A program made the position numbers and the translations under genes. The notes under the pieces are model-generated. The model saw only the letters and a list, made by a program, of their open reading frames with translations. It was not told the DNA's origin and did no database searches. Below, in pieces: positions 7,981 to 15,275 of a stretch of DNA of 40,617 nucleotides. This DNA comes from JBQTHP01 sp052389755 (GTDB lineage Bacteria > Pseudomonadota > Gammaproteobacteria > Steroidobacterales > Steroidobacteraceae), in contig JBQTHP010000024.1 in NCBI GenBank assembly GCA_052389755.1, positions 1-40,617 of the forward strand, read 5' to 3'. Positions within the stretch are counted from its first letter, which is position 1. Each line of letters opens with the position of its first letter.

Positions 7981-8409
7981 CTAGCTGTGGATGTAGCTCT
8001 CGAGCTGCTCGATCGTGTGCTTCTGATCTTCGATCAGGGCTTTCACGAGATCGCCGATGGAGATCACGCCGACGACGCGCTTGCCCTCGACCACGGGCAG
8101 ATGGCGGAATCGGCGCTCGGTCACGATCCGCATGCAGTCCTCGACCGTCTGTTCGGGTGTTACGGTCGTGACCGGCGAGCTCATGATCTGCCACACCGGC
8201 GTGTCGCTCGAGGAGCGGCCCAGCAGGATTACTTTGCGCGCGTAGTCGCGCTCCGAGACGATGCCCGCGAGCTCGTCCCCCTTCATCACGAGCAGTGCGC
8301 CGATGTGGTGATCGGCCATGAGCTGGATCGCCTCGAGCACGGGATCCTCCGGCTCTACGGCGTAGACTGCCCGACCCTTGCGGTCGAGGAGATGACGAAC
8401 GGTGATCAT
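7981..8409 (-). CDS. Tandem CBS-domain protein
   Basis: 142 residues consisting of two CBS modules and little else. The first is about residues 7-62 (VEPEDPVLEAIQLMADHHIGALLVMKGDELAGIVSERDYA) and the second about 76-130 (MSSPVTTVTPEQTVEDCMRIVTERRFRHLPVVEGKRVVGVISIGDLVKALI). Paired CBS modules form a Bateman domain that usually binds adenosyl ligands and senses energy state; small stand-alone members like this are common in Proteobacteria but mostly lack assigned targets. The gene follows glutathione peroxidase by 17 bp and is probably the last gene of the transcription unit that begins with the SPFH protein. Confidence 0.93.
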   Translation of the reverse strand: MITVRHLLDRKGRAVYAVEPEDPVLEAIQLMADHHIGALLVMKGDELAGIVSERDYARKVILLGRSSSDTPVWQIMSSPVTTVTPEQTVEDCMRIVTERRFRHLPVVEGKRVVGVISIGDLVKALIEDQKHTIEQLESYIHS

Positions 8410-8426
8410 GTCGCTGTCCCAGAAGC

Positions 8427-8930
8427 CTAGAGCGTGTCGGCGATGTCCTGCAGCAGCCCCGCGTCCTCCGGCTTTGTGCCGGCAGGGTAACGCTTCAACA
8501 CCGTGCCGTCACGGCTCACGAGAAACTTCTCGAAGTTCCAGCCGATATCGCCGGGAAAGCCGTTCGCCGGGGCGGTCAGGAACGCGTAGAGCGGATGGCG
8601 GTTCGAGCCGTTGACCTCGAGCTTCGCGCTCATCGGAAACGTCACGTCGTACGTGAGCCGGCAGAACCGCAGGATGTCGGTCTCACTGCCCGGTTCCTGC
8701 GCGCCGAACTGGTTGCAGGGAAAGCCGATCACCGTGAAGCCTTCGTCGCTCAGCTCGCGGTGCAGCTTCTCGAGCCCACGGTACTGCGGCGTGTAGCCGC
8801 ATTCGCTCGCGACGTTCACCGCGAGCGCGACCTTGCCGCGGAACCTGCCGAGCAGGTCCGGCCGGCCGTCGATGCCCTGCACGCGGATGTCGTAGAAACC
8901 GCTGCCGCGCCGTGCTTCCGCGGTTTTCAT
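8427..8930 (-). CDS. Glutathione peroxidase family protein (Cys type)
   Basis: 167 residues, usual length. The active-site loop reads NVASECGYTPQY, with Cys where some animal enzymes carry selenocysteine. The other tetrad residues are visible: Gln in GFPCNQFGAQEPG, Trp in DIGWNFEKFLVSRDG and the nearby Asn. The family reduces hydroperoxides, in bacteria often with thioredoxin rather than glutathione as electron donor. No secretion signal is present, so it is cytoplasmic. Its ATG overlaps the stop of the dioxygenase-like gene by 4 bp (ATGA), implying translational coupling. Identification is secure; substrate and donor are inferred from the family. Confidence 0.95.
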   Translation of the reverse strand: MKTAEARRGSGFYDIRVQGIDGRPDLLGRFRGKVALAVNVASECGYTPQYRGLEKLHRELSDEGFTVIGFPCNQFGAQEPGSETDILRFCRLTYDVTFPMSAKLEVNGSNRHPLYAFLTAPANGFPGDIGWNFEKFLVSRDGTVLKRYPAGTKPEDAGLLQDIADTL

Positions 8931-9571
8931 CCGCGGCTCAACACGATGTCGAAGGTTGCGAGCTTCGAGCCCGGTTCGAGACCCTGGCCCGCGCTCTCGA
9001 TGCGCGCGAAAAGAAGGCCGCGGTCGCCGCTCACGCCGCGGAGCACGCCGTCCCTTTCGTTCAGAGGCTCGCCGGGAAAGAACATCTGGGTGACCTTCCG
9101 CTCATTCTTTGCCGTGACCTGGAAGTGCACGTGCGGCGTACGCATCCCATAGGGTGCCGGCTTTATGGTCCTGAATCGATAGCGCCCTTGCGCATCGGTC
9201 GTCTGAATTCCGTAGCCCTGGAAGTCGGCGTCGAGGGGCGCCGGGCTCGAATCGTACGGATGGGTATATCGACCGTTCGAATCGGCCTGCCAGATCTCGA
9301 CGCTCGCACCGACGATCGGTACGCCGTTCTCATCCAGCACGCGTCCGGTGAGGTGGAGCAGCTCGCCCTGCGCGCGGCCGTCATGTCCCGATACGCGTGT
9401 CAGGTCGGCGTCCTGATCGAGCGGTTTCAGGATCGGATAGAACGGGCCCATGGTCGCGTTGGGCGTGACGCGAGCGAACGCGAGACCCGGCGCGACGACC
9501 CCGATGCCGCCGACGGCGGCTCCCATGCTCAGCAGGCTGCGTCTCGAAACGTAACGGTCACTCACGTGCAT
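8927..9571 (-). CDS. Tat-exported intradiol dioxygenase-like protein
   Basis: 214 residues. The N-terminus has a twin-arginine signal (SRRSLLSMG) and a hydrophobic stretch ending in an AFA cleavage site, so the protein is predicted to be exported folded with its metal. The mature part is one intradiol ring-cleavage dioxygenase domain: the collagen-binding-like start LTGRVLDENGVPIVGASVEIWQAD, and the predicted iron ligands Tyr in NGRYTHPYD, Tyr in APYGMRTPHVHF and the two His of PHVHF. Cytoplasmic relatives (PcaG/H, CatA) open catechol or protocatechuate rings. Periplasmic or lipoprotein relatives exist whose substrates are largely unassigned. It is coupled to glutathione peroxidase downstream and lies 36 bp after nfeD. 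Confidence 0.88.
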   Translation of the reverse strand: MHVSDRYVSRRSLLSMGAAVGGIGVVAPGLAFARVTPNATMGPFYPILKPLDQDADLTRVSGHDGRAQGELLHLTGRVLDENGVPIVGASVEIWQADSNGRYTHPYDSSPAPLDADFQGYGIQTTDAQGRYRFRTIKPAPYGMRTPHVHFQVTAKNERKVTQMFFPGEPLNERDGVLRGVSGDRGLLFARIESAGQGLEPGSKLATFDIVLSRG

Positions 9572-9607
9572 GCGGGCGGCCGCGCCGACGGTTCAAAGCT
9601 CGCGAGT

Positions 9608-10051
9608 CTACGCCTTCTGCACGATGAGTATCGCGCCGTCCACTCCCATGACGCGCACGCGCTCGCCCGCGGGCAGATCTGCCCCTCGCACCTTCCACAC
9701 GGTATCGCCGACGCGCACCTTGCCGGAGCCGTGATCGATCGCCTCCACCAGCGTGAAGAGCTGGCCGACGTATTGAGCGCCGCGCTGATTGAGATTCGGT
9801 TGCGCGGACTCGTCTGGATGGCGGCGCTTGTACTCGCGGTAGCCTGCGATGGCGACGAAGCCAAGTACGCCGAACAGAACGAGCTGCAGCTGCCACGGAA
9901 TGGGCAGCACGAGGAGCAATGCGCCCACGACGAGCGCAGAAGCTGCGAACCAGATCGCGACCGCCCCGGGCATGAAAGTCTCGATCGCAGCGAGCACGGC
10001 GGCCGCGATCCACCAGTGCCACCATTCGAGCTTCGCCAGAAATTCGATCAT
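9608..10051 (-). CDS. NfeD-family membrane protein (short form)
   Basis: 147 residues from the ATG at 10051, chosen because it overlaps the SPFH stop by 4 bp (ATGA); the longer open frame is not supported. Three to four N-terminal hydrophobic segments (about 12-70, including WHWWIAAAVLAAIETFMPGAVAIWFAASALVVG) precede a cytoplasmic OB-fold NfeD domain (about 88-147: GAQYVGQLFTLVEAIDHGSGKVRVGDTVWKVRG). Short NfeD proteins nearly always accompany SPFH/stomatin partners, as here, and are thought to assist membrane microdomain organisation or quality control. Confidence 0.93.
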   Translation of the reverse strand: MIEFLAKLEWWHWWIAAAVLAAIETFMPGAVAIWFAASALVVGALLLVLPIPWQLQLVLFGVLGFVAIAGYREYKRRHPDESAQPNLNQRGAQYVGQLFTLVEAIDHGSGKVRVGDTVWKVRGADLPAGERVRVMGVDGAILIVQKA

Positions 10052-11031
10052 CGCGGCATCCCCGGCGGCGCGCCGGCCGGGCGGGGCGGCCCGGGTGAAC
10101 GCGGCGGCGCGCTCTGCTGGCGCTGCAGCGCGTCCTTCGCGAGCTCGGCGACGCCGCCGAGCGAGGCCAGGATGCCGGTCGCCTCGATGGGCAGGAACAG
10201 CACTTTCTGGTTCGGCGCGGAGGCCATGTCGCGCAACGCTTCGACGTACTTCTGCGCGACGAAGTAGTTGATGGCCTGGATGTCGCCCTGCGCGATCGCC
10301 TGCGACACCATGGTCGTCGCGCGTGCTTCGGCCTGCGCGGAACGCTCGCGTGCTTCCGCATCGCGGAACGCGGCTTCCTTGCGGCCCTCGGCCTCGAGCA
10401 CGACCGACTGCTTCTCGCCCTCGGCTTTCAGGATCGCGGCCTGGCGGAAGCCCTCTGCCTCGAGAATGTTCGCGCGTTTGTCGCGCTCTGCCTTCATCTG
10501 CCGCGCCATCGAATCCACGAGGTCGCTCGGCGGCTGGATGTCCTTGATCTCGATGCGCGTGACCTTGATGCCCCACGGCGAGGTCGCATCGTCCACGACC
10601 TTGAGGAGCCGATGGTTGATCTCGTCTCGCTTGGAGAGTGTCTCGTCCAGGTCCATCGAGCCTACGACCGTGCGGATGTTCGTCATCGTGAGATTCACCA
10701 CGGCGAGGCGCAGATTGTCCACTTCGTACGCTGCCTTCGCAGCGTCGAGCACCTGGTAGAAAACGACGGCGTCCACCGCGACCATCGCGTTGTCCTTGGT
10801 GATGACTTCCTGCCGGGGGACGTCGAGCACCTGCTCCATCATGTTCATCTTGCGACCGACCGCCTCGATGAACGGCATGATGAAGTGAAATCCGGGCTCG
10901 AGCGTCTTTCTGAATCTGCCGAAACGCTCCAGCGTGTATTCATACCCCTGCGGGACGGTGAGCCACGCCTTCGCCGCCACGATGAGCAGGGCGATGACGA
11001 TGATGATGGGCAGCAAGCCGATGTCGAGCAC
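10048..11031 (-). CDS. SPFH/band-7 stomatin-like membrane protein (QmcA type)
   Basis: 327 residues with a GTG start at 11031; a G-rich Shine-Dalgarno-like run lies about 7 nt upstream, and a TAGAAT -10-like hexamer (11068-11073) lies further up. A single N-terminal membrane segment (GLLPIIIVIALLIVAAKAWL) precedes the SPFH domain (VPQGYEYTLERFGRFRKTLEPGFHFIMPF) and a long Glu/Ala/Arg-rich coiled coil (about 180-255: AERDKRANILEAEGFRQAAILKAEGEK). The C-terminal tail is rich in Pro and Gly. The family forms large oligomeric rings at the membrane and often works with NfeD. First gene of a five-gene unit running to the CBS protein. Confidence 0.94.
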   Translation of the reverse strand: MLDIGLLPIIIVIALLIVAAKAWLTVPQGYEYTLERFGRFRKTLEPGFHFIMPFIEAVGRKMNMMEQVLDVPRQEVITKDNAMVAVDAVVFYQVLDAAKAAYEVDNLRLAVVNLTMTNIRTVVGSMDLDETLSKRDEINHRLLKVVDDATSPWGIKVTRIEIKDIQPPSDLVDSMARQMKAERDKRANILEAEGFRQAAILKAEGEKQSVVLEAEGRKEAAFRDAEARERSAQAEARATTMVSQAIAQGDIQAINYFVAQKYVEALRDMASAPNQKVLFLPIEATGILASLGGVAELAKDALQRQQSAPPRSPGPPRPAGAPPGMPR

Positions 11032-11085
11032 GTGTGGTCCCCCCGCAGCTGGTTCTTCTGCCGCAGCATTCTACCGGACCGGCTT

Positions 11086-11108
11086 CCGGCTTCCGCCCTC
11101 CGTCTTCC
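11086..11108 (-). repeat. Dispersed GGAAG-CGGAGGGCGG-AGCCGG repeat, copy 2
   Basis: Minus-strand copy of the 23-bp repeat at 7958-7980, with 21 of 23 positions identical. It lies inside the 120-bp spacer 11032-11151 between the SPFH gene start and the end of the glycosyltransferase gene. The spacer also holds further CTTCCGG/CCGGAAG units on both sides, so the element may be larger and imperfectly palindromic. Confidence 0.5.
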
Positions 11109-11151
11109 GGCCGGAAGGCGGAAATCGGATGCCGCGCGAGAGCGCCGCGCC

Positions 11152-12555
11152 TCAGCGCTGCAGCCAACTCGCCTTCCGCCGCATCGCGCCCCATTTCATC
11201 TGACGGCCGGCAAACCAGCCGATGAGCGCCTGCAGCCGCCAGAACGCGGTGAGCTGCCGATAGCCGAAATTCTCGACGACTGCGACGGTGGCAAGAATGA
11301 ACATGTCGCTCCCGCGCGGATACACGCGGAACGAGAGCTCTTCGAGCAGCAGCGCGGAGGTCGAGAGCAGCACACCGAGGCCGACCGACACCGCCATGAA
11401 GGCGACGAAGCTCTCCGGCGACAGCAGGCCCAATATCGCGGTGACGATCATCACGATGTAGCCGCTGACCTCGATCACGGGGCCGAACAGCTCGAAGATC
11501 ACGAAGAACGGAAACGCGACCCATCCCGCCGCTCCGCCGTTCCGAGAGAAGGCGAGCCCGCGATTTTCCCACAGACTCTGTGCGAGTCCGCGCTGCCATC
11601 GCTTCCGTTGTTTCGCGAGCGTGCCGAGGTCCTCGGGCGCATCCGTCCACACCACCGGATCGGGCACGAACGTGATGCGGTACGGCCGACGCTGCGCGCT
11701 CAGCACACGATGCAGCCGCAGCACGAGCTCCATGTCCTCGCCGATGATGTCCGCGCGCCACCCGCCGACGTCCACGAGCGTCTGGCGACGGAATACTCCG
11801 AAGGCGCCTGATACGATCAGGAGGGCGTTCATCGGGCTCCAGCCCATGCGCCCGCCCAGGAACGCGCGGAGGTATTCCACGATCTGCACGAGCGCGAGCG
11901 GGTTGCGCGGCAGTCCGACGCGCTCGAGAAAACCGCCGCGCACCGTGCAGCCGTTGATGATGCGCACGGTGCCGCCGCACGCGACGGTGCGCGAGTCCTC
12001 GATGAACGGAAGAACCACGCGCTCGAGAGCTCCGGGGTCGAGCACTGAATCGGCGTCGCCGCAGTACACGAGCGGATAGCGCGCCGCGTTGAGCCCCGCG
12101 TTGCTCGCGTCGGCTTTCCCGCTGCCGTTCTCCTTGTCTATGACCCGCAGGTTGGGATGGGTGCGCGAGCGATAGATGCGGCGCACCGGCTTGGTCGGCA
12201 CCTGCACGTGATACGCCTCGGGGAACGGCTCGAGTGCGAACTCCCTCTCGAGCTCCGCGAGTGTGGCGTCGCGCGAGCCGTCGTTCACGATGATCACTTC
12301 GTAGCGCTGGTAGCGGAGCTGCAGCAGCGCGCGCACCGAGGACACGATCGTCGCCTCCTCGTTGTAGGCGGGCACGATGAGCGACACCGGCAACTGCAGG
12401 TGCTGGTACACGCGTTCCGCCGCGGTGCTGCCGCGCAGGTACCCGCGCATCCCGACGATCGCGATGCCGTTCAACACGAGATACGTGCCGTTCAGCAGCA
12501 GGAAGAATCCGAGGAACCCCCACTGCACGACGACGAGCAGCTCCCCGGGGGTCAC
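11152..12555 (-). CDS. Family 2 processive-type membrane glycosyltransferase
   Basis: 467 residues with a GTG start at 12555 that overlaps the HEAT-gene stop (GTGA). An N-terminal membrane segment (LLVVVQWGFLGFFLLLNGTYLVL) precedes the GT-A domain: nucleotide site VSLIVPAYNEE and VIIVNDGSRD, metal site CGDADSVLDP, acceptor Asp in IIGEDMELVLRL, and QRKRWQRGL, the (Q/R)xxRW motif of processive synthases such as cellulose, hyaluronan and poly-GlcNAc enzymes. Several C-terminal membrane segments follow (AAGWVAFPFFVIFELFGPVIEV and later). The sugar and the polymer cannot be read from sequence. The YaiO-type barrel in the same operon recalls E. coli yaiP (glycosyltransferase) next to yaiO. Confidence 0.9.
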   Translation of the reverse strand: MTPGELLVVVQWGFLGFFLLLNGTYLVLNGIAIVGMRGYLRGSTAAERVYQHLQLPVSLIVPAYNEEATIVSSVRALLQLRYQRYEVIIVNDGSRDATLAELEREFALEPFPEAYHVQVPTKPVRRIYRSRTHPNLRVIDKENGSGKADASNAGLNAARYPLVYCGDADSVLDPGALERVVLPFIEDSRTVACGGTVRIINGCTVRGGFLERVGLPRNPLALVQIVEYLRAFLGGRMGWSPMNALLIVSGAFGVFRRQTLVDVGGWRADIIGEDMELVLRLHRVLSAQRRPYRITFVPDPVVWTDAPEDLGTLAKQRKRWQRGLAQSLWENRGLAFSRNGGAAGWVAFPFFVIFELFGPVIEVSGYIVMIVTAILGLLSPESFVAFMAVSVGLGVLLSTSALLLEELSFRVYPRGSDMFILATVAVVENFGYRQLTAFWRLQALIGWFAGRQMKWGAMRRKASWLQR

Positions 12556-13574
12556 GGTGCGGGCCCTTCCGCCGTCACGTGATCGAGCATGTCGCGTGCG
12601 AATCGATCGGTGAGCGACGCACGAATCGTTGCGAGCCGCTCCGGAGTCATCCCGCGCAGCTTCAACAGCGCCTGCCCGGCCCGATAGCGCACCCACCACA
12701 CCCGATCACCCATGAGCATGACGACGAGATCGACATCCTCGAGGCTGCCGAGCTCTCCGAGAGCCATCGCGAGATTCTTGCGCACGCCGAGATCGGCCGA
12801 CTGCGCGAACCGCCGCAGCGAGGGCAGCAGCGTCGCGTCCTGGAGGATCAACAGCGCCCTGGAAACGATGCGCGGATCGTCGGCGTCACCGCGCAGCAGC
12901 TCTGCGGCGACCTCGCCCGCCAGGACCGGATCGACTCGCCCGAGCCAGGGCAGGACGGACGGGATCTTCACGCGTTCGATGGACAGGACGAGCGCGCGCA
13001 GCGGCTCTCGCGCGATCTCGGTTCCTGCCTCCTTCAGTAGACGCGCGACCGCCTCCGCGGGCCAGTGCTCGTGCCCGGCGAGCACGGCCATCAGGTGAGG
13101 CATCGCGCGCTGCGCGTCGATCTTGATCATCGCCGCAGCAGCGCAGAACGACGCGAGCGCGTTGGGCGAGGCGAGCTCGATCTTCAAGCGGTCCCACACC
13201 GAGGCGTCGCGCAGGTGACCAAACGTGCGTATGGCCAGGATGCGCGCGCTGACGTTGCCGCTGCCGATCATCCGGCGTGCGGCGTGGTCGATGCCGGCGG
13301 CATGCGCGAGGTCGTTCAGCCGCTCGCTCCCGACGCCGCGCACCACATCCTGGATCGCATTCCATTCGTAGAGCACGTGGACGAGCTCCCCCCGTTTCAC
13401 TGGCGGGAATGGCAGCAGCGGGCTCTCGTCCACGGCAACGCGCGTGAGGATCGGACGCCACCTCGTCGCCACTCGCGTTCTGATTCCGTCCTGCCAGTGC
13501 ATCCAGCGGCGGATGACGAGCGCCGTGGCGAGCATCAGCGCCGCGCCGAGCGCAGTGAGCTGCGCACCGCGCAC
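12552..13574 (-). CDS. Membrane-anchored HEAT-repeat protein
   Basis: 340 residues if the GTG at 13574 is used. The frame stays open to 13718, but that start would overlap the upstream gene by 125 bp; the GTG is 20 bp after the upstream stop. A single N-terminal membrane segment (LTALGAALMLATALVI) is followed by a soluble alpha-helical region of repeated hydrophobic helices, with HEAT-like units near residues 110-320 (ARILAIRTFGHLRDASVW, RKNLAMALGELGSLEDVDLV, RYRAGQALLKLRG). Such scaffolds mediate protein contacts. Position between an outer-membrane barrel and a membrane glycosyltransferase suggests a connector or regulator in a polysaccharide machine. No enzymatic motif is seen. Confidence 0.8.
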   Translation of the reverse strand: MRGAQLTALGAALMLATALVIRRWMHWQDGIRTRVATRWRPILTRVAVDESPLLPFPPVKRGELVHVLYEWNAIQDVVRGVGSERLNDLAHAAGIDHAARRMIGSGNVSARILAIRTFGHLRDASVWDRLKIELASPNALASFCAAAAMIKIDAQRAMPHLMAVLAGHEHWPAEAVARLLKEAGTEIAREPLRALVLSIERVKIPSVLPWLGRVDPVLAGEVAAELLRGDADDPRIVSRALLILQDATLLPSLRRFAQSADLGVRKNLAMALGELGSLEDVDLVVMLMGDRVWWVRYRAGQALLKLRGMTPERLATIRASLTDRFARDMLDHVTAEGPAP

Positions 13575-13593
13575 GGCGAGCTGGACGACGAAA

Positions 13594-14781
13594 TCAGAAT
13601 CGGTGCTCGAGACCAAGGCGCACGCCGAGCCGATCGTACAGCTCGCCCTGCTCGTTCCAGCCGCAGGACCAGGACAGGCCCCACGCCGCCGACCGCCAGT
13701 GAGTACCGAACAGCGCAACCGCCGTGTTGCGGGTGACGAGCACGCGCCCTGGGGCGACGGTTTCCGCCTCCTCGCCGCGCGCGAGCAGCAGACTCACGCT
13801 GCTGCCCGCGCCGTAGTCGCGGGCAAGACGCAGCGCGTGCCCGAAGCGCGTGTCGATGTCGGAGGGCTTCGTCGCCGTGAGCGTGTAGGCCACGCGGTGG
13901 TTTCCGAAGCCGTACTCGGCAGAACCCGCCAGCGCGTCCACCTCCACGGCCGCGTAACTCGCATGCCGATAGCGCACGCTGCCGCTCACGGCGCGCGTGA
14001 GCCGCCGGCTCACTTCCAGATGCAGCTGGCTCTCGGGGAGCAGCTTTCCGTCGGGCGCGAGCTCCCCGCCGACGTCGATGAACCAGTCACCGGCGAGACG
14101 GTGGACGATGCCGAGCCCGAACTGCTCGTCCTGCTCGTCGTAGCGCTGCTCGATCGCAAACGCTGCGGCGAGGCGGGTGCTGCTGGTGAGCGAATGAACG
14201 AGCGCAACGGCACCGGAGCGCCAGCTCGGATTGCCGCCGGAAAGATCTTCGTACGCAGCGCTCGCCGAGAGTCGCGTGCCGGCGCGCGCGAGGCGTGCTT
14301 CGCGCAGCTGGCGGCCTCGCGTGGTCGGCCACTGCGCAGCCGGGAAACGCGCGGCCGCCGTGTCGAGCAGAGCCAGCGCCGCCGTTTCATCGCCGGCGGC
14401 CTCGAGCGCCGCGGCTTCGGTGCGCCACACTTCCTCGTAGCCGGGTGCGAGATGGCGTGCTCGCTCGAGCATCGCCGCAGCCTCCTGCGGGCGCCCGGTC
14501 GCGAGCAGTGTCTGCGCTTTGCCGAACAGCCAGTCCGCATTGTCGGCGTCGCGCGAGAGGAGCGCGTCGTATTCGGCAGCGGCATCGGCGAAACGGGCGG
14601 CACGCGCGTACGCTCGCGCGAGCGCATAGCGCGCATCGGTATCTGCGGGTGCCTGCGCGATTCGCTCCTGCAGCGCGCGCAGATCGGATCCTTCCGCAGT
14701 GGGCGCATCGGCGGACACAGGCAGCGGTGCAGACAGCATCGCGATGGCGCACGCGAGCCAAACGGCGGCTGTGGCGTTCAT
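13594..14781 (-). CDS. TPR plus YaiO-family outer-membrane beta-barrel protein
   Basis: 395 residues from the ATG at 14781, overlapping the receiver-gene stop by 4 bp. A Sec signal peptide (VWLACAIAMLSAPLPVSADA) leads to three or so TPR units (about 30-150: ARYALARAYARAARFADAAAEYDALL, WLFGKAQTLLATGRPQEAAAMLERA), then a C-terminal barrel of alternating amphipathic strands ending in Phe (VRLGLEHRF), the usual outer-membrane insertion signal. E. coli YaiO is a small outer-membrane protein of this family; TPR-barrel fusions such as PgaA and BcsC export exopolysaccharides. Here the protein is coupled to a family 2 glycosyltransferase, so an export role is plausible but unproven. Confidence 0.85.
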   Translation of the reverse strand: MNATAAVWLACAIAMLSAPLPVSADAPTAEGSDLRALQERIAQAPADTDARYALARAYARAARFADAAAEYDALLSRDADNADWLFGKAQTLLATGRPQEAAAMLERARHLAPGYEEVWRTEAAALEAAGDETAALALLDTAAARFPAAQWPTTRGRQLREARLARAGTRLSASAAYEDLSGGNPSWRSGAVALVHSLTSSTRLAAAFAIEQRYDEQDEQFGLGIVHRLAGDWFIDVGGELAPDGKLLPESQLHLEVSRRLTRAVSGSVRYRHASYAAVEVDALAGSAEYGFGNHRVAYTLTATKPSDIDTRFGHALRLARDYGAGSSVSLLLARGEEAETVAPGRVLVTRNTAVALFGTHWRSAAWGLSWSCGWNEQGELYDRLGVRLGLEHRF

Positions 14782-15170
14782 GCGCGTCGCATCCGGCGGC
14801 GCATTCGCGCCACGAGCTCGGCCGGGCTGAACGGCTTGGTGAGATAGTCGTCCGCACCGAGACCGAGCGCGCGCACCGCATCCTGCTCGTGCGCCTTCGC
14901 CGTGATCACGATGACCGGAACCTTCTCCCAACCCGCGTTCGCGCGAATGTGCGCGAGCAGCTCGAAGCCATCGGCATAGGGCAACATCACGTCGAGGAGC
15001 ACGAGGTCCGGCACCGGCGCTTCGGTCAGGCGCTGGGCCGCGGCTCGTCCGTCGGCGATCTGCTCGACGGCAAAGCCTTCCTTCTGCGCGAGATAGCCGA
15101 GCAGATAGGCGATGTGCGCGTCATCTTCGACGACGAGGACGGTGGTCGGACGCTGATCGGAATCGGCCAT
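14778..15170 (-). CDS. Single-domain response regulator (receiver only)
   Basis: 130 residues, all receiver: acidic pair EDD near 15-17, phosphoacceptor Asp60 (LVLLDVMLPYADG), switch Thr90 (IVITAKAHEQDAV) and Lys112-Pro113 (DDYLTKPFSPAELVARM). The C-terminus is a short basic tail (RRRMRRA) with no output domain. First gene of the tightly overlapped unit with the barrel, HEAT and glycosyltransferase genes, so it may control synthesis or assembly through protein contacts rather than transcription. The hybrid kinase encoded divergently from 15276 is a natural candidate donor; that pairing is inference. The 105-bp divergent spacer shows no convincing -35/-10 pair. Confidence 0.93.
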   Translation of the reverse strand: MADSDQRPTTVLVVEDDAHIAYLLGYLAQKEGFAVEQIADGRAAAQRLTEAPVPDLVLLDVMLPYADGFELLAHIRANAGWEKVPVIVITAKAHEQDAVRALGLGADDYLTKPFSPAELVARMRRRMRRA

Positions 15171-15275
15171 GGATAAGGCGACCGGTGCGAGCCAGTATGC
15201 TACATAAGACTTGTGCGCGAGGTGGCCCGCCTCGCGGAAAACCGCGACCGGAGTCACGTACTTACGTCCGAAAGA

